A stretch of 64,000 nucleotides of DNA from Malachius bipustulatus (Eukaryota > Arthropoda > Insecta > Coleoptera > Melyridae). Both the position numbers and the translations under genes were made by a program. Under the pieces are notes generated by a model. That model was given only the letters and a program-made list of their open reading frames with translations. It did no database searches and was not told the origin of the DNA. How positions within the stretch are numbered: position 1 is the first letter of the stretch; every line of letters starts with the position of its first letter. This document shows, piece after piece, positions 59,601 to 64,000 of the stretch. The DNA lies in the NCBI GenBank assembly GCA_910589415.1, contig OU342639.1:16624268-16688267 (forward strand). The letters are read 5' to 3'.

Positions 59601-60485
59601 TTTGTGCCTTTTTTTGCTAACCATGAATTTGCAAAGCAAATGAATACCTTCCTGGTGTTACTATAGGTATGTTCTCCACCCCTATATAGGTGCCATAGTG
59701 AAACTGCAGGATACCCAGGTGTAAATAATGACCAAATATAATTATTATAGGTATGTATATTATAAATCAATAATATTTATTAGAATGAAAAAATCAAATT
59801 AGACGTTTTTGCTACAACACTTTTACAAAAAATTTGAATAGCTACCTATTATAGGTATTTGCAACAGCAACTCGGGTAAAATGTTTGCAGTGTGGACATT
59901 TCATAAAAGATTATAGGGGTAGATGCGGGTAAATGTAATGAGAATGCCCCAGTGTATGAAGTAATTATTCTAATTTTCAATAAAAAATGTCAATTAATAA
60001 AAATCTAAAAAGTTTCTAAGCATACAATAAACAATAAAAGTTGGAAATCTTACCTGGTAATAACAAATATGTAGATATTCGTACGGTTTAGCATTTTCAA
60101 AAATTTCTTGAACATTCGGCGTTAGAAGTAAATTATTAAACATTTGTTTACTTTCCTCCGTGCCCTCTTTGCATTTTATTATACACAAAGTAGCTCTGAT
60201 GACTTTTTCGAAAAACAGCAAATTTTCAACATCGACCGGAAAGAGCGGTTCGGCGAATTCGGCCTGATTCTGGCACTTCAACCGACAATGCTTTAATTTT
60301 GTCACGTATTTATCGTATCTTTTAATCGCGCTCTCAAAATAATCCACACAAGAGACAAAATTATTTTCTAGGTAAGCTTCAACCCCCTTTTCGTACAGAC
60401 TGACGCATGTCTCGGTGTCGTTAAATTCTGTACAGTTCAAAGACGAAATGAGGCACAACAGTAAGGCAGCAGTTAGTAAGAACAT
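47689..60485 (-). CDS. Leprecan / prolyl 3-hydroxylase (ER collagen-modifying enzyme)
   Basis: Nine exons: 60485-60054, 58612-58469, 58420-58240, 49625-49500, 49441-49305, 49234-49100, 48553-48181, 48125-47932, 47871-47689. All phases agree, giving 634 residues. A signal peptide (MFLLTAALLLCLISSLNC) leads a helical TPR-like region with the four family-typical CXXXC motifs: C67-C71, C101-C105, C231-C235 and C261-C265. The C-terminal Fe(II)/2-oxoglutarate dioxygenase carries HAD (H523, D525), H595 in NLHGVKSV, and R605 in TRCAIGLWFT for 2-oxoglutarate. Also conserved: YFRLSKILYITFTHLVCR and YSAILYLNDDFEGGEF. The family 3-hydroxylates collagen prolines. There is no KDEL-type end; it stops at LLEKFM. 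The exon 6 donor (AAG/GTATCA) is the least certain, and a micro-exon between exons 6 and 7 cannot be excluded. Intron 3 (8.6 kb) is full of transposons. Confidence 0.92.
49806..51175 (+). pseudogene. RNase H-bearing LINE fragment in leprecan intron 3
   Basis: The plus strand reads AKYLGVILDRKRNWNSYLER near 49872 (post-palm RT), VIRPMIAYGSTAWWS (50025), then RNase H scraps including TLIWIP and GDNELADFMARKGAES (50575-50655, the last catalytic block). It ends with HRLHRMGLANSAECRLC and KTAKHILCECPAM (50910-51010), the zinc-finger-like tail usual in I/R1-type LINEs. 5' truncated, several stops and shifts. It lies antisense to the leprecan gene. Confidence 0.8.
51180..53330. other. Intronic, no gene seen
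   Basis: Part of leprecan intron 3. It contains a TCTACCTTTCTGTCTTTCTC region (52260 on) of the type often found in old dispersed repeats, and AT-rich sequence after 52700. A (TTA)n run lies at 52892-52910. Confidence 0.35.
53340..53522 (+). promoter_or_regulatory. TATA-bearing, LTR-like sequence interrupted by a LINE
   Basis: CCCTATAAATAGGAGCG (TATA at 53491) is followed by TCAGCTGTGCAGT, where a jockey-like LINE enters. The sequence resumes at 55473 as CAGCTGTGCAGTCAGTTATC and reaches AATAAA near 55637. TATA, a TCAGT initiator and a downstream AATAAA in one short stretch resemble a retroviral-type LTR, but no terminal TG..CA pair could be fixed. A host promoter is the alternative. Confidence 0.35.
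53523..55472 (+). pseudogene. Jockey-like LINE, 5' truncated, frameshifted
   Basis: The RT is recognisable on the plus strand: KNKKAPGKDEIGN-like entry near 54040 in shifting frames, EQFGFREGYSTTHQAARL (54330), GAVMLDISKAFDKI (54430), AGVPQGSPLSPHLFNIYTAD (54610), and MYADDTAIAY (54705, both Asp). It is then open to the stop at 55341 through KVNPDKTQAILFG and AITYAASAWHTLPN. The endonuclease and the start of ORF2 are missing, and at least four shifts or stops occur before 54705. Twelve bases, CAGCTGTGCAGT, are duplicated at 53511-53522 and 55473-55484. The composition is A/C-rich, very unlike its surroundings. No RNase H, as in the jockey clade. No poly(A) tail is seen. Confidence 0.82.
55956..56616. 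mobile_element. PIF/Harbinger-type element with TTA target duplication
   Basis: Inverted ends GCCCTCTTTCACACCTACGG and GGTCTCTTTCACACATACGG (complement of the right end), flanked by TTA at 55953-55955 and 56617-56619. The subterminal ends hold many GGCTACGG/GCACGG-type repeats. A fragment of the transposase N-terminus lies inside. An internally deleted, non-autonomous copy in leprecan intron 3. Confidence 0.83.
56298..56549 (-). pseudogene. Harbinger transposase N-terminal fragment
   Basis: The minus-strand frame ends in RRQSRKARKFWIDPLLENRQ then SMGEFATLFREIRKGLQL. This is the 'R.FW..P....R...GE...L..EL' signature at the start of PIF/Harbinger (HARBI1/ALP1-like) transposases. The DDE core is absent. 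It lies inside the TTA-flanked element at 55956-56616. Confidence 0.7.
56620..58239. other. Intronic, no gene seen
   Basis: Last part of leprecan intron 3 before exon 3 (the exon lies at higher coordinates). Short open frames near 57179-57382 and 57743-57958 show no family features. Low-complexity TTATGACTTATGACTTATGA lies near 58207-58233. Confidence 0.35.
58775..59035 (-). mobile_element. Possible LTR fragment
   Basis: On the minus strand the stretch is purine-rich. It contains GGAATAAAGAATTTTG (a poly(A)-signal-like block) and ends GACCCGTAACA, a terminus typical of gypsy-type LTRs. The other end is missing or replaced by a MITE relic at 59040-59125. It lies in leprecan intron 1. No internal retrotransposon genes were seen. 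Confidence 0.35.
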
Positions 60486-60599
60486 GTCCTCTTCAGCGTC
60501 TACACTCTGACTCTATCTACTAAAACCACATCCAGCTCCAGGCTCCAGCGTCTGAGCCCGCACACACTAGCCACGAGTCGAGTATAGCATAGCATTACG

Positions 60600-60632
60600 T
60601 CATGTTATTATTATTATTATTATTATTACTTA
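60600..60632. repeat. (TTA)n microsatellite upstream of leprecan
   Basis: A run of ATT/TTA triplets about 120 bp upstream of the leprecan start codon, just beyond the GC-richer presumed promoter and 5' UTR (60490-60600). Confidence 0.8.
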
Positions 60633-60639
60633 AATCAAC

Positions 60640-63600
60640 TCTTAGGAATTCATTTTAGCGGTCCTGATATCAAAGTTTTATTATCAAATTATTTACTGAT
60701 ATTAACAATCTTAAACGTTGAATGGTTTTCGGTGGAAGACTTTCTACAGTGAGTTCAGATGAGTTCCTAGAACAGATGTTCGGTAATAGCATAAACAATG
60801 AGTAAAAATAAGTCTTATTAATATGTCAATTACCTACCAATCATATAGCGAGATTATGCGGTTCACCCACCTAATTTTTTATGGGAGGTATCCCACGCAT
60901 TTATGTTATTATTTTATGTGTTTTAGGTACCTATTTAGAGACTGCAGATAAAAAAAAATGCAAAAGCGAACGATTTATTAGAACAGTTATGTAGTGGTGT
61001 ATATGATGATGAAATAATAATATTTATCAGCAATATTATGACGTTTGATTTAATGATTTAATTTAATTTAATTTGCTATTATAATATCTTTGGAAGAATT
61101 CTTTTTTGTCCATCAGTTGGTAGGTAGGGGTAGGTATATAACTAATTTGTATTTTTATAATCTTTTGGACAATAAATAAGGAATATTATTATTATGTTAT
61201 TGTTATAATTAAGAACGTAATTACACTAATCGTGGGCCCTATTATAATACGGTACCACTAAAGAGATATAATAAACCCTATTTAAGGGATAATGGGAAGG
61301 ATAGGATAATAAATTTTCCTATCAAGGAAAACCCCTTATGAAACTGAAGCTTATCAAAGACAAGTTCAACACAAATTCAAATAATTTCAAAAATCCTGGT
61401 CAAGTCAAAACACAGTGCCAAAAAATTTAGAACCTTATTTAAAAAATAATATATCAGCAGAATCTAAACTTTTTGATTAATAATTATATTAATTATTATA
61501 TAAAACGATGAAAGCAGATTTTCATTCTATTCGAGATATACGTACCTAATAGCCGTAGATGAGTATAATAATTGCGGAACGAAAAACCGACAATGAAATT
61601 TAACTCTGCTGACTTATCTTTCTAGGTAGAATCTTATACATATTTATCAATTTAATAACAATAATTAACAAAGTAAAAAGCATGTGTGTATCTATACCAA
61701 CAGTGTGTCATTCAATTTATATAAAAAGTAAAAAAAAAATGATTGAAACCTTTTCTGTTTATCACTAAATTTACGTTTACTAGAGTCCAGCCTGTACCGA
61801 CAAAATTTGCAATTGCAATTGTCATTGAAATTTGAACTCGAACTCGCAGGGATCGCTGATGGGTTGTGTTAATGGGTCAAGCACATTCGTGATGAGCTAT
61901 CCAACTGCATGCATGTACGGTGTTCCTTCCTACCGAGTACTGAGATGTGTTTATGTCGCAGCTCTCTGGTGAAATTGACCATTTCATGAAATGGTCGAAC
62001 TTTTTGGCCATTTTAAATAAATAGGCATATTCAAATTTCAAATTTGGAGTAACCTGTGTTATATGTCGCTGGGTATGCGCATGCGGAAACAATAAATTCG
62101 ACTGTTATTACATTCACCTGAATTAAAGAATGACCGTTTTGATCAGCCAATAGCGTTAAGGAATGCCGAATTCGTGCTTGTAGTCTTTTGTATAGGAAAT
62201 ATTTCAATTATAATATTTGTATCTCAATACTTCATACCTTATTACAAAGTTTATACATAGAAATAAATAACAAAATAGCTATCATGTTTAATTTCATCAT
62301 CATATTCCCTTCTAACAGAAATAATGCATGGCAGAATTTGAATTTAAATAACTCTGTCCAACTAATACTATTCTGATTGGTTACATAAATAGCGATGCTT
62401 CAACTCATGTGGATATGAATCGATGCGCTCTGTTGCCATTATATAATTTTGTATGGAATTGGTGGACATTATTTTGAGTTTGGGTGATTTTCGTAGTGAT
62501 ATGTCGTGTATTTTTAATAAAATTTTTATAATTTTTTTTTATTTATATTATAATTTTTGTAAAATTTTTGATTTTATAGTGTATTTTTTTTTATTAAAAA
62601 TACACTAAAATAGAAAAACAGAAAAAAAATTAATATCGCCATTTCAACTTCCATTTCATTATTATTTCAAGTTTTTAGGTACACTTTTCTAGTTGAGTTA
62701 TTTTTATTTATGGTGTTTTTTATTACCAATGCTAAAAATAAAATATCAATATTAAGTACTTACTATTTTCTACTTTTATTTTCAAGTCTATGTTTATGTG
62801 TAGAGGTATAACTAGTACCTACCTAGGTATACAGGCAATAAATGTGTTTAAAAATGTGTAAAGAAAACGGGGCTTTAATGCCCATTAAATATAACAAGGT
62901 CGTTTATTATTGTTAGTTAGCTCTTATTGTTACTTATTTTCCTTTGAATTTATAATGTAAGTTTATTTATTAGCACTTAATAAAAAACATTTAACTTACG
63001 TATTTATTTAAGTAAATAAAAAGCAGTCTGTCAACACCGTAGACCAACACTGCATGATAAGGAAAATGGGACGCATGCGCATTCCCAGCGACGTATAACA
63101 CAGGATTACCAGTTTGAGTTTTGCGAATTAACTAAATAAGTGAACAAATTTTTGATTTTGATTTATTTCCTCCATAAAAACAAGAAGTTTTTATTTTTAA
63201 AATAATTTATAATATTGACCGTAACAACGTGACAACGTCGCAAAACATTATATTTTATTGAAGTGTCCATGAATGGCATTGAGACTAAAATTTGTTGCCA
63301 ATCAAAGTTAGACAACCATACATACAAGTAAGGGCAAAGAGACGTATTCAATTCAACAATACAAATTCAAACAGAGAATAATAAAAAATTCCGCATTCTT
63401 GGTGTTTTTGAGCGATAGAACAATTAATGTTAATATTATTATCTGACATTAGTATAAATAAATAAATATTTATTATTGGCCTTGTATGGAAATTGTAGGT
63501 GTATAACAAATACTTAGATCTGATTTTAATATCCATAATACTTACTGGTTAGCAGCATTATTTATATTTTACTCTAAATATCTTCTCTGTCGATTTAAAA
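60640..63600. other. Intergenic between leprecan and the THAP gene, no other gene seen
   Basis: AT-rich sequence; the divergent genes on either side share it. It contains an inverted pair, CCTGTGTTATATGTCGCTGG (62053) and its near complement ending at 63105, and a degraded copy of the 140-bp hairpin repeat at 62455-62612. Open frames are short and featureless. Confidence 0.4.
62455..62612 (+). repeat. Degraded copy of the 140-bp hairpin repeat
   Basis: GAGTTTGGGTGATTTTCG and the terminal dyad AGTGTATTTTTTTTTATT / AAAAATACACT match the repeat at 4214-4356; the middle is replaced by AT-rich filler. Confidence 0.5.
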
Positions 63601-63612
63601 TTTAATATAATA

Positions 63613-63683
63613 ATGGTCCAGTCTTGTGCAGCTTATAATTGTGTAAATCATGTATCAAAATTAACAGATATATCTTTTCATAG
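63613..63683 (+). CDS. First exon of a THAP-domain protein (partial)
   Basis: From the ATG at 63613 the frame reads MVQSCAAYNCVNHVSKL and then TDISFHR, broken after two bases of the last codon by a strong donor, AG/GTGAGT. The pattern (M-x-x-x-C-A-A-x-x-C, then I-S-F-H-R-F-P expected) is the N-terminus of THAP zinc fingers, which bind DNA through a C2CH site. The next exon lies beyond the window edge or was not recognised. THAP domains occur both in host regulators and in P-element-type transposases, and 24 residues cannot separate these. Confidence 0.72.
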
Positions 63684-64000
63684 GTGAGTGAAACATTTTA
63701 TCTCTGTAATTGTAATAAATAGTTATTCTATTATTCTATTAGAATTACCCTTTAAAAACAAATAATAAAGTCGTGTTATTATAATTTTTATGCATTTATT
63801 TTCTTAATCTTTAAAAATAACCATGTTCTTCCTATAAAATATGTGTAATAAAAACAAAAAATTTGAATTTCGTATTATTTCTCCATATTTAGTAGTTTTT
63901 GCCCTTACAAGAAATGTTGGTTGCCTACCTTACACTGGCAACAAACTTAGTACAGTAAAGCCACAGAATAGAAAGCATTGACAACTATCAGTCCATTATA

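Noticed and set aside
1..64000. CRISPR arrays, operons, bacterial genes
   Set aside because: None seen. The repeats are dispersed or palindromic transposons, and the genes are spliced eukaryotic genes.

Overview
The window is nuclear DNA of an insect, most likely a beetle. It is AT-rich, its genes have introns, it is full of transposons, and it encodes insect-type FXPRLamide neuropeptides. The beetle assignment is inference: it rests mainly on the peptide SPPFAPRLamide and on the overall look of the locus. Four host genes can be modelled with splice sites and matching intron phases, and a fifth starts at the right edge.

Layout, left to right. 1-2.4 kb: the 5' part of an RTE-type non-LTR retrotransposon on the minus strand (ORF1, plus an ORF2 endonuclease open to the window edge). 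2.8-7.0 kb: repeats and nested palindromic MITEs. 7.35-8.48 kb (+): a three-exon PBAN/pyrokinin-type precursor (here PK1). 9.5-19 kb: decayed LINE reverse transcriptases split by other elements, including a foldback element that still holds relics of a Tc1/mariner-type transposase and a 2.8-kb unclassified insertion. 19.8-24.2 kb (+): a second pyrokinin precursor (PK2) with the same three-exon, phase 0/phase 1 structure but seven PRLG cores. 25.1-34.8 kb (-): a complete ten-exon sarcalumenin gene, tail to tail with PK2. 36-47.4 kb: a hAT MITE, old repeats, and an RNase H-bearing LINE split by two palindromic elements. 47.7-60.5 kb (-): a complete nine-exon leprecan (prolyl 3-hydroxylase) gene whose 8.6-kb third intron holds an RNase H LINE, a jockey-like LINE and a PIF/Harbinger element. 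63.6 kb (+): the first exon of a THAP-domain protein.

The two neuropeptide genes are the main biological point. PK1 encodes one FXPRLamide and, just behind the signal peptide, a WIGPRVamide in the place where moth PBAN precursors carry diapause hormone. PK2 encodes a tandem array of short FXPRLamide-like peptides. Each has its own TATA box, signal peptide and poly(A) signal, so this looks like a tandem gene duplication followed by specialisation. Sarcalumenin (Ca2+ handling in the ER/SR lumen) and leprecan (collagen proline 3-hydroxylation in the ER) are housekeeping or tissue genes with no evident functional tie to the peptides.

The transposon layer is also informative. Several unrelated palindromic families share TACAGGGTG ends with TA target sites. 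In two cases one palindrome sits exactly at the dyad centre of another. Three LINEs are split by insertions whose removal restores recognisable RT or RNase H motifs.
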